NCBI RefSeq assembly: GCF_009908295.1
Contig: NZ_JAAALO010000005.1
Location: forward strand, 481,077-545,076
Reading direction: 5' to 3'
Origin: Micromonospora rubida
Lineage (GTDB): Bacteria; Actinomycetota; Actinomycetes; Mycobacteriales; Micromonosporaceae
Length of the DNA stretch: 64,000 bases
Shown: positions 7,752-16,171 of the stretch, in pieces
Position numbering within the stretch: position 1 is the stretch's first letter
How the letters are laid out: every line of letters begins with the position of its first letter
Program-made: the position numbers and the translations under genes
Notes under the pieces: model-generated
What the model saw: only the letters and a program-made list of their open reading frames with translations
What the model was told of the DNA's origin: nothing
Databases searched by the model: none

Positions 7752-9605
7752 TCAACGAGCCTCACTCGCCGCCTGGTACAGGCCGTCGATGCTCTCGCGG
7801 TAACGATCGACGATGACGCGACGCCGCAGCTTCGACGTGGGGGTCAGCTCGCCCGACTCCGGCGTCCAGCTCGACGGCAGCACCTGGAAGGCCTTGACCT
7901 GCTCGGGCCGGGCGAGCTTGGCGTTGGCCGCGTCGACGGCGGCCTGGATCTGGGCGAGCAGCTGCGGGTCCGAGGCCAGGCCGGGCAGCCGCGCGTCGCT
8001 GACGCCGCACGCCCGCGCCCACTGGGGCGCGATCTCGTCATCCAACACGATCAAGGCCGTGATGTACGGCCGCCGGTCGCCGATCGCGACCGCCTGACCG
8101 ATGAGGGGATGCGCCCGGAGCAGCGCCTCGATGTGCGCCGGCGAGATGTTCTTCCCGCTGGAGGTGATGATGAGTTCCTTCTTGCGGTCGGTGATGGTGA
8201 GGAAGCCGTCCTCGTCGATCGTGCCGACGTCGCCGGTGGCCAGCCAGCCGTCCGCGTCGGTGATCGGCTCGACGCTGCCGTCGCCGGCCAGGTACCCGGA
8301 GCAGATCAACGGCCCGCGCACGAGGATCTCGCCGTCGTCGGCGAGGCGCACCTGCAGGCCGGGGTTGGGTCGGCCGACGGTGCCGGTGCGGAACCGCTCC
8401 GGGGTGTTGATGGTGGCGGTGCCGGTGGTCTCGGTCATCCCCCACACCTCCAGCACGTCGATGCCGAGCCCGGCAAGGAACCGCAGGACCTCGACGGGGA
8501 TCGGGGCGGCGCCGCTGCCGGCCCAGACCATGTTCTGCAGGCCCAGCGTGGACTGGATCGGTCGCAGCACCGTGGCGTCGGCCTGCGCCACCCGGGCGGC
8601 CAGCTCGTCCGGCACGGCCTGGCCCGCCGCGCGCAGCTCGTACGCCTCCAGGGTCACGGCGCTCGCGGCGTTGAAGGCGGCCTGCACCGCCGGCTCCGCG
8701 GTGGCCAGCTGAGCCTGGACGCCGGCGGCCATCTTCTCCCAGACCCGTGGCACGCCGAAGAACGACACGGGACCGACCGCGCGCAGGGCCGGGATGAGCT
8801 GGGTGGCGTCGGGGCAGATGGTCACGTGGCCGGCGCGGTAGATGGGGTTGTAGATGCCCAGCTCCCGTTCGGCGATATGGGCCAGCGGCAGGTAGGCCAC
8901 CGACGCCGCGTGATCGGGAACGGACACGGTGGCCTCGAGGACCACGGCCTGATAGATCACGTTGTGGTGGCTGAGCACGACGCCCTTCGGGTCGCCCGTC
9001 GTCCCCGACGTGTACAGCACCGTCACCGGCTGCTCGGGGCGGATCTCGCGCCAGCGCCGCTCGAAGGCGCCCGGGTCGGCTCGGTGCGCGGACCGGCCGG
9101 CGGCACGCACCTGGGACAACGGCACGCTCTGCGCGGTCGTGTCGCCGGGTTCGACCTCGTCGACCAGCACGATCCGGCGCAGGTCGGGCAGGTCGGGCAG
9201 GATCGCACGCCAGCGGGCCAGCTCGGCGGAGCCTTCCAGCACGAGCACCTGGGCACCGCTGTGCAGCGCCAGGTAACGCATCTGATCGGTGCTCAGCGTC
9301 GGGTAGATCGTGGAGGGCACCGCACCCAGATGGACCGCGGCGAGGTCGACCAGCCAGTGTTCCGGCCGGCTCGACATCATGATCAGCATGCGGTTGCCCG
9401 GCTCCAGGCCGATCTCGGCCAGGCCGCCCGACAGCTCGGCGACCTCGTCGCGCAGCTCGGCCCACGTGCGGGTGTCGTCGCGGTGCAGCGTGGTCAGCGC
9501 CGGCAGGTCGGCGAACTCGGTGGCGTTTCGGTGCAGGAGGGCGGGAACGGTCAGGTCGCCGGCTGTCTTGGCACAGTGGTCGGCGAGGGTCTCGGCAGGG
9601 TCCAT
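7752..9605 (-). CDS. fadD: Long-chain acyl-CoA synthetase (AMP-forming)
   Basis: Activates carboxylic acids to acyl-CoA with ATP. The 617-residue protein has the P-loop YTSGTTGDPKG, the A5 motif WGMTETTG, the TGD motif WLATGDVGTID and the A10-type K (PTSKLRRR), in the order of AMP-binding enzymes of the FACL/long-chain type (IITSSGKNISP). The ATG at 9605 is preceded by AAGGAGTACCCC; a TTG 15 bases upstream would place the ribosome site inside the gene. It shares a 14-mer with the thiolase upstream region. Inference: CoA activation of oligo-isoprenoid or branched acids after oxidation of Lcp aldehydes. Confidence 0.93.
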   Translation of the reverse strand: MDPAETLADHCAKTAGDLTVPALLHRNATEFADLPALTTLHRDDTRTWAELRDEVAELSGGLAEIGLEPGNRMLIMMSSRPEHWLVDLAAVHLGAVPSTIYPTLSTDQMRYLALHSGAQVLVLEGSAELARWRAILPDLPDLRRIVLVDEVEPGDTTAQSVPLSQVRAAGRSAHRADPGAFERRWREIRPEQPVTVLYTSGTTGDPKGVVLSHHNVIYQAVVLEATVSVPDHAASVAYLPLAHIAERELGIYNPIYRAGHVTICPDATQLIPALRAVGPVSFFGVPRVWEKMAAGVQAQLATAEPAVQAAFNAASAVTLEAYELRAAGQAVPDELAARVAQADATVLRPIQSTLGLQNMVWAGSGAAPIPVEVLRFLAGLGIDVLEVWGMTETTGTATINTPERFRTGTVGRPNPGLQVRLADDGEILVRGPLICSGYLAGDGSVEPITDADGWLATGDVGTIDEDGFLTITDRKKELIITSSGKNISPAHIEALLRAHPLIGQAVAIGDRRPYITALIVLDDEIAPQWARACGVSDARLPGLASDPQLLAQIQAAVDAANAKLARPEQVKAFQVLPSSWTPESGELTPTSKLRRRVIVDRYRESIDGLYQAASEAR

Positions 9606-10010
9606 GGGGTACTCCTTCAACCGTAACCGGGCCTGGTGGTGGTGTGAGTTGAGGTCGGCGTACCCCTCAGTGTGGTGCGTCGAGGGCGCCGCAGCCTATG
9701 ACAGCACTGTAAACGAGGGCTAACTTTCTGGGAAGGAGCGATCACGAGTACGTGCTCATCCGAGTTACCGGCGTGACCGGCGGGCGAACGCCGGCTAACC
9801 ACCGAGGCGGCCCCGGCGTGCTGGCCCGGCGTGGTGGCCCGACGGGGTGGCCCGGCGGTGAACCGGGACGTCGCTGCCGGAGACGCGCGAGCACGGCGCA
9901 GGGCGCGACACCGCGAGTACGGCGCAGGGGCGGGATCGACGGGACCCGCCGGGTGAAGGTCTACTGAGGACAAGCCGCGCGGCGGCGGAGGCTCTCCGCC
10001 ACGCTGGTCG
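9606..10010. other. Gene-free stretch upstream of fadD
   Basis: No supported gene. It contains the second CTAACTTTC-type 14-mer (9720-9733) and should hold the fadD promoter; a short ACAG/CTGT dyad lies at about 9702-9711. The right half is GC-rich and featureless up to the SDR stop codon. Confidence 0.5.
9720..9733 (-). promoter_or_regulatory. 14-mer shared with thiolase upstream region (copy 2)
   Basis: CTAACTTTCTGGGA, 115-128 bases upstream of the fadD ATG, matches the element at 1146-1159 with one difference. Orientation relative to the downstream gene is the same in both copies. Confidence 0.35.
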
Positions 10011-10772
10011 TCACTGCGCGGTCCAACCACCGTCCACGTGCAGGACACTGCCGGTGACATAACTGGCCGCGTCCGACGCCAGGAACGCGACAGCGCCGAC
10101 GACCTCCTGCGGCTGGCCGAACCGGCCCATCGGGATCCGTGCGCGCAACCGTTCCGACCACTCGTCGTGGCTGCGCAGCCCCTCCGTCATCGGCGTCTCC
10201 AGGTAACCGGGCGCCACCGCGTTCACGCGGACACCGGCCGCCGCCCACTCCAGCGCCAGCGTCCGGGTGAGCTGCTCGACTCCGCCCTTGCTGGCGCTGT
10301 AGGCGGCCAGTCGCGGCAAGCCGACCTGGCCGTGCACCGAGGACATGTTGACGATGCTGCCCGCGCCCTGCTCGATCATGAATGCGCCGGCGGCGCGGGT
10401 GCAGATGAACACCCCGGACAGGTTGGTGTCGATCACCTGCTGCCAGTCCGCGACGCTCAGCCGCTCGGTGCGTCGCAGCGCCGGACTGATCCCGGCATTG
10501 TTCACCAGGATGTCGAGCCGACCCCATCGCTGCCGGGCCAGCGCCACGACGGCATCGGCAGTGCGCTCGTCGGTGACGTCACCGGCGACGATCTCCGCCG
10601 TTCCACCGTTGGCCACGATCCTGTCCCGCACCGCCTGCAGCGCCTCCAACCGGCGCGACTGCAGGATCACGAACGCGCCGGCCTCCGCCAGCCCTTCGGC
10701 GATCGCCGCTCCCACGCCTTGGCCAGCGCCCGTCACCCAGGCGACCTTGCCCTGAAGTGATCCCTTGACCAT
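10011..10772 (-). CDS. SDR-family oxidoreductase (FabG-like)
   Basis: A 253-residue classical short-chain dehydrogenase: cofactor motif TGAGQGVG near residue 15, NNAG, and catalytic Ser (NMSSVHG) with YSASK, and a C-terminal DGGWT typical of FabG/3-hydroxyacyl dehydrogenases. The ATG at 10772 lies 12 bases after AGGGGAAG; a GTG at 10778 two codons upstream has better spacing and is an alternative start. Stands alone on the minus strand between fadD and an acyl-CoA dehydrogenase gene. Likely 3-hydroxyacyl-CoA or alcohol oxidation in the same pathway. Confidence 0.9.
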   Translation of the reverse strand: MVKGSLQGKVAWVTGAGQGVGAAIAEGLAEAGAFVILQSRRLEALQAVRDRIVANGGTAEIVAGDVTDERTADAVVALARQRWGRLDILVNNAGISPALRRTERLSVADWQQVIDTNLSGVFICTRAAGAFMIEQGAGSIVNMSSVHGQVGLPRLAAYSASKGGVEQLTRTLALEWAAAGVRVNAVAPGYLETPMTEGLRSHDEWSERLRARIPMGRFGQPQEVVGAVAFLASDAASYVTGSVLHVDGGWTAQ

Positions 10773-10932
10773 CGTCACTGTCGGCTTCCCCTCTGCGGAG
10801 GTCTCGTCACGAACCCGGGTGCGGCGTGCCACGACGCCACCGGATCGGCGTCCGGCGGACGCGCACCCAGGTAGGCCGTCAACTGGCCGGGCGGCCAGCC
10901 CGGTGGCCCACGCCCACGCCCACGCCTGCGGC

Positions 10933-11032
10933 GGCCGGCTCGGCCATGGTGTCGGCCGCTGCCCGGCGCGGGCCATCACCGGCCGGCTCGGTCGTCATGC
11001 CGGCCGCTGCCCGGCGCGGGCCATCACCGGCC
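10933..11032. repeat. Two-copy 48-bp tandem repeat
   Basis: The 32 bases at 10953-10984 recur exactly at 11001-11032 (core GCTGCCCGGCGCGGGCCATC), and the bases in front of each copy also match in part, giving a 48-bp period over about 100 bases. It lies in the 270-base gap between the SDR gene and the 3' end of the acyl-CoA dehydrogenase gene, where no gene is supported. Confidence 0.7.
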
Positions 11033-11045
11033 GGGCTGTGCCTGG

Positions 11046-12230
11046 TCAGCCAGGCGTTGCCGGGCCGGATCGAGCGGCCTCGTACCGCCGGACGGCGCGG
11101 CGGGCCACCGCCCAGCGATGCACCTCTGACGCGCCGTCGTAGATGCGGAACGGGCGCACCTCGGCAAGGAACCGCGCCAGCGGCAGATCGTGGGAGACGC
11201 CCTGCGCGCCGCACAACTGGACCGAGCGATCGACGATGCGCCCGACGGCCTCGGAGACGAACGTCTTGGCGATCGATGTCTCGTTGTTCGCGCGTCCACG
11301 CTGGTCGAGCGTCACGGCGGTGGTGCGGATCAGCGACCGGGACGCCGCGATGTCGATCTCGTTGTCGGCGATGAGGTGTTGTGCCAGGCCGAGATCGGCG
11401 AGCCGGCTACCGAACAGCTCCCGCTCCACGACGTAGCCGAGCATGATCTCATGAGCGCGGCGGGCGACACCGAGCCAGCGCATGCAGTGGGTGAGGCGAG
11501 CGGGCCCGAGCCGGACCTGGGCATTGGCGAAGCCGCGGTCGACCTCACCCAGCACGGCGGACGACGGCACCCGGCAGCGCTCGAGCACCACCTCGCAGTG
11601 CCCGCCGGTGAAGCCGGCATCGATGGTCGGGATGTGCCGGCCGACGGACAGGCCAGGAGTGCCGGCGTCGACGAGGAACATCGTCGCGGCGTCGGTGCCC
11701 GTGCGGGCCATCACGATGAAGAAGGCGGCGCCGTCGGCGCCGGTGATGAACCATTTCCTGCCATCGATCAACCAGTCGCCGCCGTCACGCACGGCCGTCG
11801 TGGTGAGCGCCGCGGGGTCCGACCCGGCGCCCGGGGCGGGCTCGGTCATCGCGAACGCCGAGCGAGCGTCGCCGGTGGCCAACGGCCGGAGGTACTGCTC
11901 GCGTTGCGACGGCGTGGCGACGTGTTCCAGGAGCGTCATGTTGCCCTCGTCGGGTGCCGCGCAGTTCATGACGAGCGGGCCGAACAGGCTCCGACCGGCC
12001 TCTTCGAGGGCGTCGGCCTGCTCGCGCATCGACAATCCCATACCGCCGTACTCGACAGGTGCCGACGGGGCGAACACGCCAGCGGCGTGGGCGGCCGCGC
12101 GAAGCCCCGCGAGGACCTCGGGGTCGGTCTCGATCTCGCGTTCGGCGGGGATCACCTGATGATCGATGAAGCGTCTCACCCGCTCCGTCAGGCCCTGCCC
12201 GCCTTCGCCCGGCGTCGCATTCGCGGTCAC
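11046..12230 (-). CDS. Acyl-CoA dehydrogenase (ACAD10/11-like)
   Basis: FAD-dependent alpha,beta-dehydrogenation of an acyl-CoA. The 394-residue protein has the FAD-binding segments AFAMTEPAPGAGSDP and WFITGA, a GAQGVSHD stretch in the C-terminal helical domain and an IYDGASEVH loop where many ACADs carry the catalytic Glu (IYEGTxE); here that position reads D (YDGASE), as in ACAD10/11-like members. The GTG at 12230 follows GGAGG. It is divergent from lcp2 across 327 bases. Inference: first oxidation of isoprenoid-derived acyl-CoA. Confidence 0.9.
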   Translation of the reverse strand: MTANATPGEGGQGLTERVRRFIDHQVIPAEREIETDPEVLAGLRAAAHAAGVFAPSAPVEYGGMGLSMREQADALEEAGRSLFGPLVMNCAAPDEGNMTLLEHVATPSQREQYLRPLATGDARSAFAMTEPAPGAGSDPAALTTTAVRDGGDWLIDGRKWFITGADGAAFFIVMARTGTDAATMFLVDAGTPGLSVGRHIPTIDAGFTGGHCEVVLERCRVPSSAVLGEVDRGFANAQVRLGPARLTHCMRWLGVARRAHEIMLGYVVERELFGSRLADLGLAQHLIADNEIDIAASRSLIRTTAVTLDQRGRANNETSIAKTFVSEAVGRIVDRSVQLCGAQGVSHDLPLARFLAEVRPFRIYDGASEVHRWAVARRAVRRYEAARSGPATPG

Positions 12231-12464
12231 CTCTGCGCCTCCTGGTCATTCCAGTCGCTTTACGCGGCACCCGGTGGCCGGACAGAAAGCCGGCCGCCGG
12301 GCGGTTCCCCACCGTACGGCACCGACCGGTGATTGAACACGATGCCGACGTCCGCGAATGCCGGGGCGAGCTGCCTGGGCGACCCGGGTTCGCCGGTGCG
12401 GTGTACACGGCCTGGGCGTCCACGCAGGCAAGCTCAGCCAGACATAGACCAACCCCATGATCAG

Positions 12465-12486
12465 CATTGTGATGCCCACCACAATG
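12465..12486. promoter_or_regulatory. Inverted repeat 1 upstream of lcp2
   Basis: CATTGTG (12465-12471) and CACAATG (12480-12486) are perfect 7-bp arms around eight bases. Size and symmetry suit a TetR-type dimer; the two double-TetR regulators are obvious candidates. Confidence 0.5.
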
Positions 12487-12495
12487 TGCTCTCAT

Positions 12496-12524
12496 GTGAA
12501 ACACGGGCGCAATCTACGTTTCAC
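12496..12524. promoter_or_regulatory. Inverted repeat 2 upstream of lcp2
   Basis: GTGAAAC (12496-12502) and GTTTCAC (12518-12524) are perfect 7-bp arms with a 15-base spacer, so the half-sites are 22 bases apart, two helical turns. It lies 34 bases upstream of the lcp2 ATG. Confidence 0.5.
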
Positions 12525-12557
12525 CGTATCAATGGGCCTGACCCGGGAGGATGAAAC

Positions 12558-13781
12558 ATGGAGCCACTGAGCAGACGCAAGATGTTGAAGGCCGGCGGGG
12601 CGTTGGGCGCGCTCGGCGCGTTGAGCGTCGCCGCGCCGGCGCAGGCCCAGTCGGTCTGGTCCTGGTCCCCCTCCGGTTCCGTGGCGGGCGCCGGGGCGGG
12701 CGTCGACCCGCGGTGGGTGTGGGATGAGGAGGCCGACCCGCTGGTCGCCGCGCTGATCGAGCGGGGCGACGGGCCCATGGTCAACGCTCTGCTACGGACC
12801 TGGACCAGGAACGGTCAGCCGTTGCCGGCCGGGCTACCGGCGGATGTGCGCACCTTCATCGAGAGCGCCCGCCAGCTACCGTCCTGGGTCGACCAGGGCA
12901 AGCTCGCCACCGCGGTGCGGTTCAACGAGAAGCGAGGGCTCTACCTCGGCGTGCTGTACGGCCTGGCCAGCGGAATGATGAGCACGGTCATTCCGAAGGA
13001 GGCCCGGGCCGTCTACTACTCCAAGGGCGGCGCGGACATGAAGGACCGCATCTCCAAGACCGCCAAGCTCGGGTACGACATCGGGACGGCGAACGCCTAC
13101 CAGCCCGACGGTTCGATGATCGTGACCGCCGTCAAGACCCGGCTGGCGCACGCCGGCGTGCGTCATTTCCTGCCGAAGTCGCCGGAGTGGGCGGATGCCG
13201 CCCCCGAGGACATCCCGATCAGTCAGCGGGACCTGATGGTCACCTGGCACAGCCTGCCGACCACGGTCATGCGGAAGCTGACCGAATGGAGGGTTCCGGT
13301 CCCTGCCGCCGAGGCGGATGCCTTCCTCCACCTGTGGCAGGTGGCCGCCCACATGCTGGGCATCAAGGACGAGTACATCCCCGCGTCGTGGAGTGAGGCC
13401 AACGCACAGGCCAGCGAGGTCCTCGACCCGGTGCTGGCACCGACGCCCGAGGGCATCGCGCTGGCGGACATCCTGGTCGGCCTCGGTCGGGAGATCGACG
13501 CCGGCATCCTGAGCAAGCCCATCCTCGGGTCGTTCACGCGGTTCATGCTCGGTAACCAGATCGCCGGTTGGCTTCGGATTCCCCGGGACCTGCTCTGGGA
13601 CTCGCTGTTGCAGACCTCCTGGAAGCCGTTCATCGCCGTCCGGGAGGCCCTGCTGCCGTTCCCCCTCGCCCCGAAGTGCTACTGGCTCTTCGACGAGTTC
13701 CTACGCAAGTTGGCCCTGCTCTTCCTGTCCGAGGGGCAGTCGATCAACATTGAGATTCCGCTCGGCAACCGCGGATCCTGA
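12558..13781 (+). CDS. lcp: Latex clearing protein (rubber oxygenase), Tat-exported, copy 2
   Basis: Secreted haem dioxygenase cleaving poly(cis-1,4-isoprene). At 407 residues it is co-linear with Lcp of Streptomyces K30: E148, R164, K167, T168 and H198 fall at exactly those positions here (KEAR, MKDRISKT, KTRLAHAGVRH). The N-terminus carries a consensus Tat motif SRRKMLK and a cleavage site near AQA-QS, followed by WSWSPSGSVAG. GGGAGG lies eight bases before the ATG. It is followed at 127 bases by an oxiB-like fragment, which recalls the lcp-oxiB-oxiA order of Streptomyces K30. Closer to canonical Lcp than copy 1, so it is probably the main extracellular enzyme. Confidence 0.96.
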   Translation: MEPLSRRKMLKAGGALGALGALSVAAPAQAQSVWSWSPSGSVAGAGAGVDPRWVWDEEADPLVAALIERGDGPMVNALLRTWTRNGQPLPAGLPADVRTFIESARQLPSWVDQGKLATAVRFNEKRGLYLGVLYGLASGMMSTVIPKEARAVYYSKGGADMKDRISKTAKLGYDIGTANAYQPDGSMIVTAVKTRLAHAGVRHFLPKSPEWADAAPEDIPISQRDLMVTWHSLPTTVMRKLTEWRVPVPAAEADAFLHLWQVAAHMLGIKDEYIPASWSEANAQASEVLDPVLAPTPEGIALADILVGLGREIDAGILSKPILGSFTRFMLGNQIAGWLRIPRDLLWDSLLQTSWKPFIAVREALLPFPLAPKCYWLFDEFLRKLALLFLSEGQSINIEIPLGNRGS

Positions 13782-13907
13782 TCCGGAGCGTCGCAGTCAC
13801 GGCCGAGGGCGCGGACCGGTTCCGCGTCCCTGGCTCCTCCCGGAGCACCGCCGACGCACCGCTGTACCGCACGCCGGCCAGGAGCGGATCGGTAAGGAGT
13901 TGAGGGC

Positions 13908-14609
13908 ATGACTGAGCCGAGCAGGCGCGAGGGCTTGCTGGCGGGCGCGGTGCCGGGAGCCCTGGCCACCATGGTGGAACCCGTCCCCCCGCGATGGATC
14001 CTCGGGTACGTGCTCGCTGCCCCGATCCTCGTGACCGCGGCCGAACTGGCGACGACGGCCACAGCAGCCGCCCAGTCACCGTCGTCGGACATGACAGAGC
14101 TGCTCGGCCTCAACGACATCATGACCGCGGCGGCACTGCCGACATCCGGACTGATCTCGGTCGAGGTCAGCCGGGACGGGGCCGTGTCGTGCGCGTGGCC
14201 CCGAGCCACGGCGGGTCAGGCCTTCACCTCCTCGGCTGTCACGCTGATCGCCGAGGAGCTGTCCGTACCGCGAGGGCGGGTCCAGGTCACGCTGGCCGAT
14301 GCCCGGCCGGAACCGGTGTTCCACCAGCTGACCGGCGGATCGAACACGACCGTCTCGGCCTGCGTCCCCCTCCGGGTCGCTGCGGCCGTAGCCCGTCAGC
14401 GGCTGTTGGAGGCCGCGGCGGCCGTGTTCGGCCTGCCCGTCGCCTACCTGCGGCTGAACGCCGGAGTCATCACCGACGGCACCGGCCGGAGCCTCGACAT
14501 CGGCGCCCTCGCCACGAAGGCCGCCAGCACGAGCACCGCCGCCGTGTCGGTGGAACTCGCCCCGAGGGGATGCTCCACGGTGATCGGCCGAGCCGCGCCG
14601 TGCCGGTAG
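13908..14609 (+). pseudogene. oxiB: Truncated OxiB/IorB-type molybdopterin oxidoreductase large subunit
   Basis: A 233-codon reading frame with good start signals (AAGGAGTTGAGGGC before ATG) and a Tat-like PSRREGLLAG. Residues about 75-200 match the N-terminal region of isoquinoline-oxidoreductase beta/OxiB subunits: a VSRDG strand, TSSAVTLIAEELSVPRGRVQ, QLTGGSNTTV, and PLRVAAAVARQRLLEAAA. Full-length relatives are about 700 residues and carry the molybdenum site further on; everything after about residue 200 is missing and the frame ends 13 bases from the next convergent gene. No oxiA follows. In Streptomyces K30 OxiAB oxidises Lcp-derived aldehydes; this copy cannot be a complete enzyme. 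Confidence 0.75.
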
Positions 14610-14622
14610 GGTCGCGCAGGCG

Positions 14623-15780
14623 TCAGACGGTCACCTCGCCTCGGACGAGCGCCTTCGCGACGACGGTGCGCAGGATGTCGTTCGTGCCCTCGCCGATGCT
14701 CATCAGGATCGCGTCCCGGTAGAGCCGCTCGACCTCGAACTCGGTGGAGTAGCCGTAGCCGCCGTGCACCTTCATCGCGTCGATCGCGGCCTCCAGGGCG
14801 ACCTCCGAGCAGAACACCTTGGCCATCCCGGTCTGCCCGTCGGCGCGACCGCGCCGGACCGCGTCGGCCGCCCAATACGCCATCAGGCGGGCGGCCTGCA
14901 ACTGGATCGCGATGGTGGCGAGCTTGAGCTGGATCGCCTGGAACTCGGCGATGTGCCGGCCGAACGCCCTGCGCTGCTGGGCGTAGGCCAGCGCCTCGTC
15001 GTGGGCGCGCTGCGCGATGCCGACCGACCGGGCGGCGATGTTGACCCGGCCCCACTCCAGGGCGGACAACGTCTGCTTGAGGCCGACGCCCTCGACGCCG
15101 CCGAGCAACCGGTCCTTCGGCACCCGCACGTCGTCGAGGAGGATCTCGCAGGACTCGGTGCCCTTGTAGCCGAGCTTCGGGATGTCCCGCAGGACCTGGA
15201 AGCCCTCCAGCGCCGCGTCGACGAGCAGCACGCTCATGCCGGTGTGCGCGGGCATGGCGGCCGGGTCGGTCTTGACCAGCACCGGCAGCGGGTCGGCGTA
15301 CCGCGCATTGGTGATCCACATCTTGGTGCCGTTGACGACGTAGTGGTCGCCGTCGAGGCGGGCGGTGGTGCGGATGCCCTGCAGGTCGGTGCCGGCGTCC
15401 GGCTCGGTGAGGCCGATGCCGGTCCGCCGGGCGCCGGTGGCGAGGTCGGGCAGGTAGGCCCGCTTCTGCTCCTCGGTGCCGTGCATGGCGATCATCCGGC
15501 AGGCCAGGGAGTGGCTGCCGAGGATGCCGGCGATGCCCATCCAGCCGCGCGCGAGCTCCTCGAACACCAGCGCGAACGAGACCGGGTCGAGGTCGAGGCC
15601 GCCGTACTCCTCCGGCACGGTGATGCCGAACAGCCCCATCTCGGCCATCCCCCGCACGATCTCCGTCGGGTACCGCCCGGCGTGCTCCCACTCCCGCGCG
15701 ACCGGGATGATCTCGCGGTCGACGAACGTGCGGAGCAGGGCGCGGAAGTCCTGCTGCTCCTCGGTGAGCGTGAAGTCCAT
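14623..15780 (-). CDS. Acyl-CoA dehydrogenase
   Basis: FAD enzyme introducing an alpha,beta double bond in an acyl-CoA. At 385 residues it is of standard length; landmarks are GIGLTEPDAGTDLQG, MWITNARYAD, the GYKG loop and MSIGEGTNDILR, whose Glu is the expected catalytic base. ATG at 15780 with GGAGG seven bases before. It is the last gene of the 14-gene minus-strand run and follows the DUF35/thiolase-like/MaoC pair genes, an arrangement like the mycobacterial igr cluster. Likely substrate: a branched or side-chain acyl-CoA. Confidence 0.94.
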   Translation of the reverse strand: MDFTLTEEQQDFRALLRTFVDREIIPVAREWEHAGRYPTEIVRGMAEMGLFGITVPEEYGGLDLDPVSFALVFEELARGWMGIAGILGSHSLACRMIAMHGTEEQKRAYLPDLATGARRTGIGLTEPDAGTDLQGIRTTARLDGDHYVVNGTKMWITNARYADPLPVLVKTDPAAMPAHTGMSVLLVDAALEGFQVLRDIPKLGYKGTESCEILLDDVRVPKDRLLGGVEGVGLKQTLSALEWGRVNIAARSVGIAQRAHDEALAYAQQRRAFGRHIAEFQAIQLKLATIAIQLQAARLMAYWAADAVRRGRADGQTGMAKVFCSEVALEAAIDAMKVHGGYGYSTEFEVERLYRDAILMSIGEGTNDILRTVVAKALVRGEVTV

Positions 15781-15793
15781 GGGTGAGCCTCCG

Positions 15794-16171
15794 TCAGCGG
15801 TGGAAGACCGGCAGTGCCCGGCCGTCGTCGAGATCGAGCCAGCCGACGCGGACCGGGGCCCCGATCCGCCAGTCCTCGCCGTCCAGGGTGGACAGCACGA
15901 TCGGCCCCTCCGCGAGCCGGATCCGGGCGATCGTGTACGGCACGGCGACCCCCGGCGCGGGTGCCCGGTGCACCACCGTGAACGCGTCCACGACGCCGCC
16001 GCCGGACGCCCCGACGAATCCGAGGTCCACGGTGGACGAGCAGGCGGTACAGAGCGCTCGCGGCGGATGCTGGACGTGCCCGCAGGACCCGCAGGTCTGC
16101 AGCGTGTAGCGGTGCTCCCGGGTGGCGTCCCACCAGCCGGCCGTCACGTCGTCGGGCGGCGGCACGTTCAT
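15794..16171 (-). CDS. DUF35 (Zn-ribbon/OB-fold) acyl-CoA-binding partner
   Basis: A 125-residue two-domain DUF35 protein: a four-cysteine rubredoxin-like zinc ribbon (CGSCGH and CTAC, about residues 27-44) then an OB-fold. DUF35 proteins pair with thiolase-like proteins (for example ChsH2-DUF35 with Ltp2 in steroid degradation, where the pair is a retro-aldolase). The ATG overlaps the stop of the thiolase-like gene (ATGA), so the two are translationally coupled and very likely form a complex. Confidence 0.92.
   Translation of the reverse strand: MNVPPPDDVTAGWWDATREHRYTLQTCGSCGHVQHPPRALCTACSSTVDLGFVGASGGGVVDAFTVVHRAPAPGVAVPYTIARIRLAEGPIVLSTLDGEDWRIGAPVRVGWLDLDDGRALPVFHR

Larger units (their letters stand above)
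12231..12557. other. Divergent regulatory region between acyl-CoA dehydrogenase and lcp2
   Basis: No supported gene. It carries two clear inverted repeats on the lcp2 side. A minus-strand reading frame from about 12482 begins with a membrane-helix-like stretch (GITMLIMGLVYVWLSL) and then becomes low-complexity Arg/Pro, so it may be a decayed gene fragment. Confidence 0.5.

Noticed and set aside
12246..12482. Small minus-strand frame starting with a membrane-helix-like stretch upstream of lcp2
   Set aside because: Only the first 20 residues look protein-like, the rest is Arg/Pro-rich, and it covers the probable lcp2 control region.
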